Source: Pictodentalium vernedei (lineage: Eukaryota > Mollusca > Scaphopoda > Dentaliida > Dentaliidae). Taken from it: a stretch of DNA of 64,000 nucleotides. Below are positions 39,766 through 54,700 of this stretch, one piece after another; positions within the stretch are counted from its first letter, which is position 1, and every line of letters starts with the position of its first letter. The position numbers and the translations under genes are program-made. The stretch covers positions 3,344,457 through 3,408,456 of the forward strand of contig CM062292.1 of NCBI GenBank assembly GCA_031216915.1, in the 5' to 3' direction. Under the pieces are notes generated by a model that worked only from the letters and a program-made list of their open reading frames with translations, ran no database searches and was not told where the DNA came from.

Positions 39766-42700
39766 TGATATTATTCCATTCTTCCTGCTGTGATTTTATT
39801 CCATTCTTTCTGCAGTGCCTTTTTTCCATTCTTCCTGCAGTGATTTTATTCCATTCTTCCTGTAGTGCTTTTATTCCATTCTTACTGCAGTGATTTTATT
39901 CCATTCTTCCTGCTGTGATTTTATTCCATTCTTCCTGTAGTGCATTTATTCCATTCTTCCTGCAGTGATTTTATTCCATTCTTCCTGCAGTGATTTTATT
40001 TCATTCTTCCTGCAGTGATTTTATTCCATTCTTCCTGTAGTGATTTTATTCCATTCTTCCTGCAGTGATTTTATTCCATTCTTCCTGCAGTGATTTTATT
40101 CCATTCTTCCTGTAGTGCATTTATTCCATTCTTCCTGTAGTGATTTTATTCCATTCTTCCTGTAGTCATTTTATTCCATTCTTCCAGCAGTGATTTTATT
40201 CCATTCTTCCTGTAGTGCATTTATTCCATTCTTCCTGTAGTGAATTTATTCCATTCTTCCTGCAGTGATTTTATTCCATTCTTCCTGTAGTGCTTTTATT
40301 CCATTCTTCCTGTAGTGATTTTATTCCATTCTTCCTGCAGTGATTTTATTCCATTCTTCCTGTAGTGCATTTATTCCATTCTTCCTGTAGTGATTTTATT
40401 CCATTCTTCCTGTAGTGCATTTATTCAATTCTTCTGTAGTGATTTTATTTCATTCTTCCTGCAGTGATTTTATTCCATTCTTCCTGTAGTGATTTTATTC
40501 CATTCTTCCTGCAGTGATTTTATTCCATTCTTCCTGTAGTGCATTTATTCCATTCTTCCTGCAGTGATTTTATTCCATTCTTCCTGTAGTGATTTTATTC
40601 CATTCTTCCTGTAGTGCATTTATTCAATTCTTCTGTAGTGATTTTATTTCATTCTTCCTGCAGTGATTTTAATCCATTCTTCCTGTAGTGATTTTATTCC
40701 ATTCTTCCTGCAGTGATTTTATTCCATTCTTCCTGTAGCGCATTTATTCCATTCTTCCTGCAGTGATTTTATTCCATTCTTCCTGTAGTGCATTTATTCC
40801 ATTCTTCCTGTAGTGATTTTATTACATTCTTCCTGCAGTCATTTTATTCCATTCTTTCTGCAGTGATTTTATTCCATTCTTCCTGCAGTGATTTTATTCC
40901 ATTCTTCCTGTAGTGCATTTATTCCATTCTTCCTGCAGTGATTTTATTCCATTCTTCCTGTAGGGCATTTACTCCATTCTTCCTGTAGTGATTTTATTCC
41001 ATTCTTCCTGCAGTGATTTTATTCCATCCTTTCTGCAGTGATTTTATTCCATTCTTCCTGTAGTGATTTTATTCCATTCTTCCTGCAGTGATTTTATTCC
41101 ATTCTTCCTGTAGTGCATTTATTCCGTTCTTCCTGTAGTGCATTTATTCCATTCTTCCTGCAGTGATTTTATTCCATTCTTCCTGTAGTGATTTTATTCC
41201 ATTCTTCCTGTAGTGATTTTATTCCATTCTTCCAGTAGTGCATTTATTCCATTCTTTGCAGTGATTTTATTCCATTTTTTCTGCAGTGCCTTTATTTCAA
41301 TCTTACTGCAGTGATTTTATTCCATTCTTCCTGCAGTGATTTTATTCCATTCTTTATGCAGTGCCTTTTTTCCATTCTTCCTGTAGTGATTTTATTCCAT
41401 TCTTCCTGTAGTGCATTTATTCCATTCTTCCTGCAGTGATTTTATTCCATTCTTCCTGTAGTGATTTTACTCCATTCTTCCTGCAGTGATTTTATTCCAT
41501 TCTTCCTGTAGTGCATTTATTCCGTTCTTCCTGTAGTGAATTTATTCCATTCTTCCTGCAGTGATTTTATTCCATTCTTCCTGTAGTGCTTTTATTCCAT
41601 TCTTCCTGTAGTGATTTTATTCCATTCTTCCTGCAGTGATTTTATTCCATTCTTCCTGTAGTGCATTTATTCCATTCTTCCTGTAGTGATTTTATTCCAT
41701 TCTTCCTGTAGTGCATTTATTCAATTCTTCTGTAGTGATTTTATTTCATTCTTCCTGCAGTGATTTTATTCTATTCTTCCTGTAGTGATTTTATTCCATT
41801 CTTCCTGCAATGATTTTATTCCATTCTTCCTGTAGTGATTTTATTCCATTCTTCCTGTAGTGATTTTATTCCATTCTTCCTGCAGTGATTTTATTCCATT
41901 CTTTGCAGTGATTTTATTCCATTCTTTCTGCAGTGCCTTTATTTCAATCTTCCTGCAGTGATTTTATTCCATTCTTCCTGCAGTGATTTTGTTCCATTCT
42001 TCCTGTAGTGCATTTATTCCATTATTCCTGTAGTGCATTTATTCCATTCTTCCTGCAGTGATTTTATTCCATTCTTCCTGTAGTGATTTTATTCCATTCT
42101 TTCTGTAGTGATTTTATTCCATTCTTCCAGTAGTGCATTTATTCCATTCTTTGCAGTGATTTTATTCCATTCTTTCTGCAGTGCCTTTATTTCAACCTTC
42201 CTGCAGTGATTTTATTCCATTCTTCCTGCAGTGATTTTATTCCATTCTTTGCAGTGATTTTATTCCATTCTTTCTGCAGTGCCTTTATTTCAATCTTTCT
42301 GCAGTGCCTTTATTTCAATCTTCCTGCAGTGATTTTATTCCATTCTTCCTGCAGTGATTTTGTTCCATTCTTCCTGTAGTGCATTTATTCCATTCTTCCT
42401 GTAGTGCATTTATTCCATTCTTCCTGCAGTGATTTTACTCCATTCTTCCTGCAGTGATTTTATTCCATTCTTCCTGTAGTGCATTTATTCCATTCTTCCT
42501 GTAGTGCATTTATTCCATTCTTCCTGTAGTGATTTTATTCCATTCTTCCTGCAGTGCTTTTATTCCATTCTTTGCAGTGATTTTATTCCATTCTTTCTGC
42601 AGTGCCTTTATTTCAATCTTCCTGCAGTGATTTTATTCCATTCTTCCTGCAGTGATTTTATTCCATTCATCCTGTAGTGATTTTATTCCATTCTTCCTGC

Positions 42701-45700
42701 AGTGATTTTATTCCTGCAGTGATTTTATTCCATTCTTCCTGTAGTGATTTTATTCCTGCAGTGATTTTATTCAATTCTTCCTGCAGTGATTTTATTCCAT
42801 TCTTCCTGTAGTGCATTTATTCCATTCTTCCTGAAGTGATTTTATTCCATTCTTCCTGTAGTGCATTTTTTTCCATTCTTCCTGTAGTGCATTTATTCCA
42901 TTCTTCCTGTAGTGCATTTATTCCATTCTTCCTGCAGTGATTTTATTCCATTCTTCCTGCAGTGATTTTATTCCATTCTTCCTGTAGTGATTTTATTCCA
43001 TTCTTCCAGTAGTGATTTTATTCCATTCTTCCTGCAGTGATTTTATTCCATTCTTTGCAGTGATTTTATTCCATTCTTTCTGCAGTGCCTTTATTTCAAT
43101 CTTCCTGCAGTGATTTTATTCCATTCTTCCTGCAGTGATTTTATTCCATTCTTCCTGTAGTGCATTTATTCCGTTCTTCCTGTAGTGAATTTATTCCATT
43201 CTTCCTGTAGTGAATTTATTCCATTCTTCCTGTAGTGAATTTATTCCATTCTTCCTGCAGTGATTTTATTCCATTCTTCCTGTAGTGCTTTTATTCCATT
43301 CTTCCTGTAGTGATTTTATTCCATTCTTCCTGCAGTGATTTTATTCCATTCTTCCTGTAGTGCATTTATTCCATTCTTCCTGTAGTGATTTTATTCCATT
43401 CTTCCTGTAGTGCATTTATTCAATTCTTCTGTAGTGATTTTATTTCATTCTTCCTGCAGTGATTTTAATCCATTCTTCCTGTAGTGATTTTATTCCATTC
43501 TTCCTGCAGTGATTTTATTCCATTCTTCCTGTAGCGCATTTATTCCATTCTTCCTGCAGTGATTTTATTCCATTCTTCCTGTAGTGCATTTATTCCATTC
43601 TTCCTGTAGTGATTTTATTACATTCTTCCTGCAGTCATTTTATTCCATTCTTTCTGCAGTGATTTTATTCCATTCTTCCTGCAGTGATTTTATTCCATTC
43701 TTCCTGTAGTGCATTTATTCCATTCTTCCTGCAGTGATTTTATTCCATTCTTCCTGTAGGGCATTTACTCCATTCTTCCTGTAGTGATTTTATTCCATTC
43801 TTCCTGCAGTGATTTTATTCCATCCTTTCTGCAGTGATTTTATTCCATTCTTCCTGTAGTGATTTTATTCCATTCTTCCTGCAGTGATTTTATTCCATTC
43901 TTCCTGTAGTGCATTTATTCCGTTCTTCCTGTAGTGCATTTATTCCATTCTTCCTGCAGTGATTTTATTCCATTCTTCCTGTAGTGATTTTATTCCATTC
44001 TTCCTGTAGTGATTTTATTCCATTCTTCCAGTAGTGCATTTATTCCATTCTTTGCAGTGATTTTATTCCATTTTTTCTGCAGTGCCTTTATTTCAATCTT
44101 ACTGCAGTGATTTTATTCCATTCTTCCTGCAGTGATTTTATTCCATTCTTTCTGCAGTGCCTTTTTTCCATTCTTCCTGTAGTGATTTTATTCCATTCTT
44201 CCTGTAGTGCATTTATTCCATTCTTCCTGCAGTGATTTTATTCCATTCTTCCTGTAGTGATTTTACTCCATTCTTCCTGCAGTGATTTTATTCCATTCTT
44301 CCTGTAGTGCATTTATTCCATTCTTCCTGTAGTGCATTTATTCCATTCTTCCTGTAGTGATTTTATTCCATTCTTCCTGCAGTGCTTTTATTCCATTCTT
44401 TGCAGTGATTTTATTCCATTCTTTCTGCAGTGCCTTTATTTCAATCTTCCTGCAGTGATTTTATTCCATTCTTCCTGCAGTGATTTTATTCCATTCATCC
44501 TGTAGTGATTTTATTCCATTCTTCCTGCAGTGATTTTATTCCTGCAGTGATTTTATTCCATTCTTCCTGTAGTGATTTTATTCCTGCAGTGATTTTATTC
44601 AATTCTTCCTGCAGTGATTTTATTCCATTCTTCCTGTAGTGCATTTATTCCATTCTTCCTGAAGTGATTTTATTCCATTCTTCCTGTAGTGCATTTTTTT
44701 CCATTCTTCCTGTAGTGCATTTATTCCATTCTTCCTGTAGTGCATTTATTCCATTCTTCCTGCAGTGATTTTATTCCATTCTTCCTGCAGTGATTTTATT
44801 CCATTCTTCCTGTAGTGATTTTATTCCATTCTTCCAGTAGTGATTTTATTCCATTCTTCCTGCAGTGATTTTATTCCATTCTTTGCAGTGATTTTATTCC
44901 ATTCTTTCTGCAGTGCCTTTATTTCAATCTTCCTGCAGTGATTTTATTCCATTCTTCCTGCAGTGATTTTATTCCATTCTTCCTGTAGTGCATTTATTCC
45001 GTTCTTCCTGTAGTGAATTTATTCCATTCTTCCTGCAGTGATTTTATTCCATTCTTCCTGTAGTGCTTTTATTCCATTCTTCCTGTAGTGATTTTATTCC
45101 ATTCTTCCTGCAGTGATTTTATTCCATTCTTCCTGTAGTGCATTTATTCCATTCTTCCTGTAGTGATTTTATTCCATTCTTCCTGTAGTGCATTTATTCA
45201 ATTCTTCTGTAGTGATTTTATTTCATTCTTCCTGCAGTGATTTTATTCTATTCTTCCTGTAGTGATTTTATTCCATTCTTCCTGCAATGATTTTATTCCA
45301 TTCTTCCTGTAGTGATTTTATTCCATTCTTCCTGTAGTGATTTTATTCCATTCTTCCTGCAGTGATTTTATTCCATTCTTTGCAGTGATTTTATTCCATT
45401 CTTTCTGCAGTGCCTTTATTTCAATCTTCCTGCAGTGATTTTATTCCATTCTTCCTGCAGTGATTTTGTTCCATTCTTCCTGTAGTGCATTTATTCCATT
45501 ATTCCTGTAGTGCATTTATTCCATTCTTCCTGCAGTGATTTTATTCCATTCTTCCTGTAGTGATTTTATTCCATTCTTTCTGTAGTGATTTTATTCCATT
45601 CTTCCAGTAGTGCATTTATTCCATTCTTTGCAGTGATTTTATTCCATTCTTTCTGCAGTGCCTTTATTTCAACCTTCCTGCAGTGATTTTATTCCATTCT

Positions 45701-48700
45701 TCCTGCAGTGATTTTATTCCATTCTTTGCAGTGATTTTATTCCATTCTTTCTGCAGTGCCTTTATTTCAATCTTTCTGCAGTGCCTTTATTTCAATCTTC
45801 CTGCAGTGATTTTATTCCATTCTTCCTGCAGTGATTTTGTTCCATTCTTCCTGTAGTGCATTTATTCCATTCTTCCTGTAGTGCATTTATTCCATTCTTC
45901 CTGCAGTGATTTTATTCCATTCTTCCTGTAGTGATTTTATTCCATTCTTCCTGTAGTGATTTTATTCCATTCTTCCAGTAGTGTATTTATTCCATTCTTT
46001 GCAGTGATTTTATTCCATTCTATCTGCAGTGCCTTTATTTCAATCTTCCTGCAGTGATTTTATTCCATTCTTCCTGCAGTGATTTAATTCCATTCTTTCT
46101 GCAGTGCCTTTATTCCATTCTTCCTGTAGTGATTTTATTCCATTCTTCCTGTAGTGCATTTATTCCATTCTTCCTGTAGTGATTTTATTCCATTTTTCCT
46201 GTAGTGATTTTATTCCATTCTTCCTGTAGTGATTTTATTCCATTCTTCCTGCAGTGATTTTATTCCATTCTTCCTGCAGTGATTTTATTCCATTCTTCCT
46301 GTAGTGCATTTATTCCATTCTTCCTGAAATGATTTTATTCCATTCTTCCTGTAGTGCATTTTTTCCATTCTTCCTGTAGTGCATTTATTCCATTCTTCCT
46401 GTAGTGCATTTATTCCATTCTTCCTGCAGTGATTTTATTCCATTCTTCCTGCAGTGATTTTATTCCATTCTTCCTGTAGTGATTTTATTCCATTCTTCCT
46501 GTTGTGATTTTATTCCATTCTTCCTGCAGTGATTTTATTCCATTCTTTGCAGTGATTTTATTCCATTCTATCTGCAGTGCCTTTATTTCAATCTTCCTGC
46601 AGTGATTTTATTCCATTCTTCCTGCAGTGATTTTATTCCATTCTTCCTGTAGTGCATTTATTCCATTCTTCCTGCAGTGATTTCATTCCATTCTTCCTGT
46701 AGTGATTTTATTCTATTCTTCCTGTAGTGATTTTATTCCATTCTTCCAGTAGTGCATTTATTCCATTCTTTGCAGTGATTTAATTCCATTCTTTCTGCAG
46801 TGCCTTTATTTCAATCTTCCTGCATTGATTTTATTCCATTCTTCCTGCAGTGATTTTATTCCATTCTTTCTGAAGTGCCTTTTTTCCATTCTTCCTGTAG
46901 TGATTTTATTCCATTCTTTCTGAAGTGCCTTTTTTCCATTCTTCCTGCAGTGATTTTATTCCTGCAGTGATTTTATTCCATTCTTCCTGTAGTGATTTTA
47001 TTCCTGCAGTGATTTTATTCAATTCTTCCTGCAGTGATTTTATTCCATTCTTCCTGTAGTGCATTTATTCCATTCTTCCTGAAATGATTTTATTCCATTC
47101 TTCCTGTAGTGCATTTTTTCCATTCTTCCTGTAGTGCATTTATTCCATTCTTCCTGTAGTGCATTTATTCCATTCTTCCTGCAGTGATTTTATTCCATTC
47201 TTCCTGCAGTGATTTTATTCCATTCTTCCTGTAGTGATTTTATTCCATTCTTCCTGTTGTGATTTTATTCCATTCTTCCTGCAGTGATTTTATTCCATTC
47301 TTTGCAGTGATTTTATTCCATTCTATCTGCAGTGCCTTTATTTCAATCTTCCTGCAGTGATTTTATTCCATTCTTCCTGCAGTGATTTTATTCCATTCTT
47401 CCTGTAGTGCATTTATTCCATTCTTCCTGCAGTGATTTCATTCCATTCTTCCTGTAGTGATTTTATTCTATTCTTCCTGTAGTGATTTTATTCCATTCTT
47501 CCAGTAGTGCATTTATTCCATTCTTTGCAGTGATTTAATTCCATTCTTTCTGCAGTGCCTTTATTTCAATCTTCCTGCATTGATTTTATTCCATTCTTCC
47601 TGCAGTGATTTTATTCCATTCTTCCTGTAGTGCATTTATTCCATTCTTCCTGCAGTGATTTTATTCCATTCTTCCTGTAGTGATTTTATTCCATTCTTCC
47701 TGCAGTGATTTTATTCCATTCTTCCTGTGGTGCATTTATTCCATTCTTCCTGTAGTGCATTTATTCCATTCTTCCTGTAGTGTTTTTATTCCATTCTTCC
47801 TGTAGTGCATTTTTTCCATTCTTCCTGCAGTGATTTTATTCCATTCATCCTGTAGTGATTTTATTCCATTCTTCCTGCAGTGATTTTATTCCTGCAGTGA
47901 TTTTATTCCATTCTTCCTGTAGTGATTTTATTCCTGCAGTGATTTTATTCAATTCTACCTGCAGTGATTTTATTCCATTCTTCCTGTAGTGCATTTATTC
48001 CATTCTTCCTGAAGTGATTTTATTCCATTCTTCCTGTAGTGCATTTTTTCCATTCTTCCTGTAGTGCATTTATTCCATTCTTCCTGTAGTGCATTTATTC
48101 CTTTCTTCCTGCAGTGATTTTATTCCATTCTTCTTGCAGTGATTTTATTCCATTCTTCCTGTAGTGATTTTATTCCATTCTTCCTGTAGTGATTTTATTC
48201 CATTCTTCCTGCAGTGATTTTATTCCATTCTTTGCAGTGATTTTATTCCATTCTTTCTGCAGTGCCTTTATTTCAATCTTCCTGCAGTGATTTTATTCCA
48301 TTCTTCCTGCAGTGATTTTATTCCATTCTTCCTGTAGTGCATTTATTCCGTTCTTCCTGTAGTGAATTTATTCCATTCTTCCTGCAGTGATTTTATTCCA
48401 TTCTTCCTGTAGTGCTTTTATTCCATTCTTCCTGTAGTGATTTTATTCCATTCTTCCGGCAGTGATTTTATTCCATTCTTCCTGTAGTGCATTTATTCCA
48501 TTCTTCCTGTAGTGATTTTATTCCATTCTTCCTGTAGTGCATTTATTCAATTCTTCTGTAGTGATTTTATTTCATTCTTCCTGCAGTGATTTTATTCCAT
48601 TCTTCCTGTAGTGATTTTATTCCATTCTTCCTGCAGTGATTTTATTCCATTCTTCCTGTAGTGCATTTATTCCATACTTCCTGCAGTGATTTTATTCCAT

Positions 48701-51700
48701 TCTTCCTGTAGTGCATTTATTCCATTCTTCCTGTAGTGATTTTATTCCATTCTTCCTGCAGTCATTTTATTCCATTCTTTCTGCAGTGATTTTATTCCAT
48801 TCTTCCTGCAGTGATTTTATTCCATTCTTCCTGTAGTGCATTTATTCCATTCTTCCTGCAGTGATTTTATTCCATTCTTCCTGTAGGGCATTTATTCCAT
48901 TCTTCCTGTAGTGATTTTATTCCATTCTTCCTGCAGTGATTTTATTCCATCCTTTCTGCAGTGATTTTATTCCATTCTTCCTGTAGTGATTTTATTCCAT
49001 TCTTCCTGCAGTGATTTTATTCCATTCTTCGTGCAGTGATTTTATTCCATTCTTCCTGTAGTGCATTCATTCCATTCTTTCTGTAGTGATTTTATTCCAT
49101 TCTTCCTGTAGTGATTTTATTCCATTCTTCCTGCAGTGATTTTATTCCATTCTTCCTGTAGTGCATTTATTCCATTCTTCCTGTAGTGATTTTATTCCAT
49201 TCTTGCAGCAGTGATTTTATTCCATTCTTCCTGCAGTGATTTTATTCCATTCTTCCTGCAGTGCATTTATTCCATTCTTCCTGTAGTGATTTTATTCCAT
49301 TCTTCCTGTAGTGCATTTATTCAATTCTTCCTGTAGTGATTTTATTTCATTCTTCCTGCAGTGATTTTATTCCATTCTTCCTGTAGTGATTTTATTCCAT
49401 TCTTCCTGCAGTGATTTTCTTCCATTCTTCCTGTAGTGCATTTATTGCATTCTTCCTGCAGTGATTTTATTCCATTCTTCCTGTAGTGCATTTATTCCAT
49501 TCTTCCTGTAGTGATTTTATTCAATTCTTCCCGTAGTGCATTTATTCCATTCTTCCTGTAGTGATTTTATTCCATTCTTCCTGTAGTGATTTTATTCCAT
49601 TCTTTCTACAGTGATTTTATTCCATTCCTCCTGTAGTGATTTTATTCCATTCTTCCTGTAGTGATTTTATTCCATTCTTCCTGCAGTGATTTTATTCCAT
49701 TCTTCCTGTAGTGCATTTATTCCATTCTTCCTGTAGTGATTTTATTCCATTCTTCTTGCAGAGATTTTATTCCATTCTTCCTGTAGTGCAATTTTTCCAT
49801 TCTTCCTGTAGTGCATTTATTCCATTCTTCCTGCAGTGATTTTATTCCATTCTTCCTGTAGTCATTTTATTCCATTCTTCCTGTAGTGATTTTATTCCAT
49901 TCTTCCTGCAGTGATTTTATTCCATTCTTCCTGTAGTGCAATTTTTCCATTCTTCCTGTAGTGCATTTATTCCATTCTTCCTGCAGTGATTTTATTCCAT
50001 TCTTTCTGTCGTGCAATTTTTCCATTCTTCCTGTAGTGCAATCTTTCCATTCTTCCTGTAGTGCATTTATTCCATTCTTCCTGCAGTGATTTTATTCCAT
50101 TCTTCCTGTAGTGCATTTATTCCATTCTTCCTGTAGTGATTTTATTCCATTCTTCCTGTAGTGCATTTATTCAATTCTTCCTGTAGTGATTTTATTTCAT
50201 TCTTCCTGCAGTGATTTTATTCCATTCTTCCTGTAGTGATTTTATTCCATTCTTCCTGCAGTGATTTTATTCCATTCTTCCTGTAGTGCATTTATTGCAT
50301 TCTTCCTGCAGTGATTTTATTCCATTCTTCCTGTAGTGCATTTATTCCATTCTTCCTGTAGTGATTTTATTCAATTCTTCCCGTAGTGCATTTATTCCAT
50401 TCTTCCTGTAGTGATTTTATTCCATTCTTCCTGCAGTGATTTTATTCCATTCTTCCTGCAGTGATTTTATTCCATTCTTCCTGTAGTGCATTCATTCCAT
50501 TCTTTCTGTAGTGATTTTATTCCATTCTTCCTGTAGTGATTTTATTCCATTCTTCCTGCAGTGATTTTATTCCATTCTTCCTGTAGTGCATTTATTCCAT
50601 TCTTCCTGTAGTGATTTTATTCCATTCTTCCAGCAGTGATTTTATTCCATTCTTCCTGTAGTGCTTTTATTCCATTCTTCCTGTAGTGATTTTATTCCAT
50701 TCTTCCTGCAGTGATTTTATTCCATTCTTCCTGTAATGCATTTATTCCATTCTTCCTGTAGTGATTTTATTCCATTCTTCCTGTAGTGCAATTATTCAAT
50801 TCTTCCTGTAGTGATTTTATTTCATTCTTCCTGCAGTGATTTTATTCCATTCTTCCTGTAGTGATTTTATTCCATTCTTCCTGCAGTGATTTTATTCCAT
50901 TCTTCCTGTAGGGCATTTATTCCATTCTTCCTGTAGTGATTTTATTCCATTCTTCCTGCAGTGATTTTATTCCATCCTTTCTGCAGTGATTTTATTCCAT
51001 TCTTCCTGTAGTGATTTTATTCCATTCTTCCTGCAGTGATTTTATTCCATTCTTCGTGCAGTGATTTTATTCCATTCTTCCTGTAGTGCATTCATTCCAT
51101 TCTTTCTGTAGTGATTTTATTCCATTCTTCCTGTAGTGATTTTATTCCATTCTTCCTGCAGTGATTTTATTCCATTCTTCCTGTAGTGCATTTATTCCAT
51201 TCTTCCTGTAGTGATTTTATTCCATTCTTGCAGCAGTGATTTTATTCCATTCTTCCTGCAGTGATTTTATTCCATTCTTCCTGCAGTGCATTTATTCCAT
51301 TCTTCCTGTAGTGATTTTATTCCATTCTTCCTGTAGTGCATTTATTCAATTCTTCCTGTAGTGATTTTATTTCATTCTTCCTGCAGTGATTTTATTCCAT
51401 TCTTCCTGTAGTGATTTTATTCCATTCTTCCTGCAGTGATTTTCTTCCATTCTTCCTGTAGTGCATTTATTGCATTCTTCCTGCAGTGATTTTATTCCAT
51501 TCTTCCTGTAGTGCATTTATTCCATTCTTCCTGTAGTGATTTTATTCAATTCTTCCCGTAGTGCATTTATTCCATTCTTCCTGTAGTGATTTTATTCCAT
51601 TCTTCCTGTAGTGATTTTATTCCATTCTTTCTACAGTGATTTTATTCCATTCCTCCTGTAGTGATTTTATTCCATTCTTCCTGTAGTGATTTTATTCCAT

Positions 51701-54700
51701 TCTTCCTGCAGTGATTTTATTCCATTCTTCCTGTAGTGCATTTATTCCATTCTTCCTGTAGTGATTTTATTCCATTCTTCCTGCAGAGATTTTATTCCAT
51801 TCTTCCTGTAGTGCAATTTTTCCATTCTTCCTGTAGTGCATTTATTCCATTCTTCCTGCAGTGATTTTATTCCATTCTTCCTGTAGTCATTTTATTCCAT
51901 TCTTCCTGTAGTGATTTTATTCCATTCTTCCTGCAGTGATTTTATTCCATTCTTCCTGTAGTGCAATTTTTCCATTCTTCCTATAGTGCATTTATTCCAT
52001 TCTTCCTGCAGTGATTTTATTCCATTCTTTCTGTCGTGCAATTTTTCCATTCTTCCTGTAGTGCAATCTTTCCATTCTTCCTGTAGTGCATTTATTCCAT
52101 TCTTCCTGCAGTGATTTTATTCCATTCTTCCTGTAGTGCATTTATTCCATTCTTCCTGTAGTGATTTTATTCCATTCTTCCTGTAGTGCATTTATTCAAT
52201 TCTTCCTGTAGTGATTTTATTTCATTCTTCCTGCAGTGATTTTATTCCATTCTTCCTGTAGTGATTTTATTCCATTCTTCCTGCAGTGATTTTATTCCAT
52301 TCTTCCTGTAGTGCATTTATTGCATTCTTCCTGCAGTGATTTTATTCCATTCTTCCTGTAGTGCATTTATTCCATTCTTCCTGTAGTGATTTTATTCAAT
52401 TCTTCCCGTAGTGCATTTATTCCATTCTTCCTGTAGTGATTTTATTCCATTCTTCCTGCAGTGATTTTATTCCATTCTTCCTGCAGTGATTTTATTCCAT
52501 TCTTCCTGTAGTGCATTCATTCCATTCTTTCTGTAGTGATTTTATTCCATTCTTCCTGTAGTGATTTTATTCCATTCTTCCTGCAGTGATTTTATTCCAT
52601 TCTTCCTGTAGTGCATTTATTCCATTCTTCCTGTAGTGATTTTATTCCATTCTTCCAGCAGTGATTTTATTCCATTCTTCCTGTAGTGCTTTTATTCCAT
52701 TCTTCCTGTAGTGATTTTATTCCATTCTTCCTGCAGTGATTTTATTCCATTCTTCCTGTAATGCATTTATTCCATTCTTCCTGTAGTGATTTTATTCCAT
52801 TCTTCCTGTAGTGCAATTATTCAATTCTTCCTGTAGTGATTTTATTTCATTCTTCCTGCAGTGATTTTATTCCATTCTTCCTGTAGTGATTTTATTCCAT
52901 TCTTCCTGCAGTGATTTTCTTCCATTCTTCCTGTAGTGCATTTATTGCATTCTTCCTGCAGTGATTTTATTCCATTCTTCCTGTAGTGCATTTATTCCAT
53001 TCTTCCTGTAGTGATTTTATTCCATTCTTTCTACAGTGATTTTATTCCATTCTTCCAGTAGTGATTTTATTCCATTCTTCCTGTAGTGATTTTATTCCAT
53101 TCTTCCTGCAGTGATTTTATTCCATTCTTCCTGTAGTGCATTTATTCCATTCTTCCTGTAGTGATTTTATTCCATTCTTCCTGCAGAGATTTTATTCCAT
53201 TCTTCCTGTAGTGCAATTTTTCCATTCTTCCTGTAGTGCATTTATTCCATTCTTCCTGCAGTGATTTTATTCCATTCTTCCTGTAGTGATTTTATTCCAT
53301 TCTTCCTGTAGTGATTTTATTCCATCCTTCCTGCAGTGATTTTATTCCATTCTTCCTGTAGTGCAATTTTTCCATTCTTCCTGTAGTGCATTTATTCCAT
53401 TCTTCCTGCAGTGATTTTATTCCATTCTTCCTGTAGTGATTTTATTCCATTCTTCCTGTAGTGCATTTATTCCATTCTTCCTGTAGTGATTTTATTCCAT
53501 TCTTCCTGTAGTGATTTTATTCCATTCTTCCTGTTGTGATTTTATTCCATTCTTCCTGCAGTGATTTTATTCCATTCTTCCTGCAGTGCCTTTTTCCATT
53601 CTTCCTATAGTGATTTTATTCCATTCTTCCTGCAGTGATTTTATTCCATTCTTCCTGTAGTGCATTTATTCCATTCTTCCTGTAGTGCATTTATTCCATT
53701 CTTCCTGCTGTGATTTTATTCCGCTCTTCCTGTAGTGATTTTATTCCATTCTTCCTGTAGGGATTTTATTCCATTCTTCCAGTAGTGCATTTATTCCATT
53801 CTTTGCAGTGATTTTATTCCATTCTTTCTGCAGTGCCTTTATTTCAATCTTCCGGCAGTGATTTTATTCCATTCTTCCTGCAGTGATTTTATTCCATTCT
53901 TTCTGCAGTGCCTTTTTTCCATTCTTCCTGTAGTGATTGTATTCCATTCTTCCTGTAGTGCATTTATTCCATTCTTCCTGCAGTGATTTTATTCCATTCT
54001 TCCTGTAGTGCATTTATTCCATTCTTCCTGTAGTGATTTTATTCCATTTTTCCTGTAGTGATTTTATTCCATTCTTCCTGTAGTGATTTTATTCCATTCT
54101 TCCTGCAGTGATTTTATTCCATTCTTCCTGTAGTGATTTTATTCCATTCTTCCTGTAGTGATTTTATTCCATTCTTCCTGTAGTGCATTTATTCCATTCT
54201 TTGCAGTGATTTTATTCCATTCTTTCTGCAGTGCCTTTATTTCAATCTTCCTGCAGTGATTTTATTCCATTCTTCCTGCAGTGATTTTATTCCATTCTTT
54301 CTGCAGTGCCTTTTTTCCATTCTTCCTGTAGTGATTTTATTCCATTCTTCCTGTAGTGCATTTATTCCATTCTTCCTGCAGTGATTTTATTCCATTCTTC
54401 CTGTAGTGATTTTATTCCATTCTTCCTGCAGTGATTTTATTCCATTCTTCCTGTAGTGCATTTATTCCATTCTTCCTGTAGTGCATTTATTCCATTCTTC
54501 CTGTAGTGTTTTTGTTCCATTCTTCCTGTAGTGCATTTATTCCATTCTTCCTGCAGTGATTTTATTCCATTCATCCTGTAGTGATTTTATTCCATTCTTC
54601 CTGCAGTGATTTTATTCCTGCAGTGATTTTATTCCATTCTTCCTGTAGTGATTTTATTCCTGCAGTGATTTTATACAATTCTTCCTGCAGTGATTTTATT

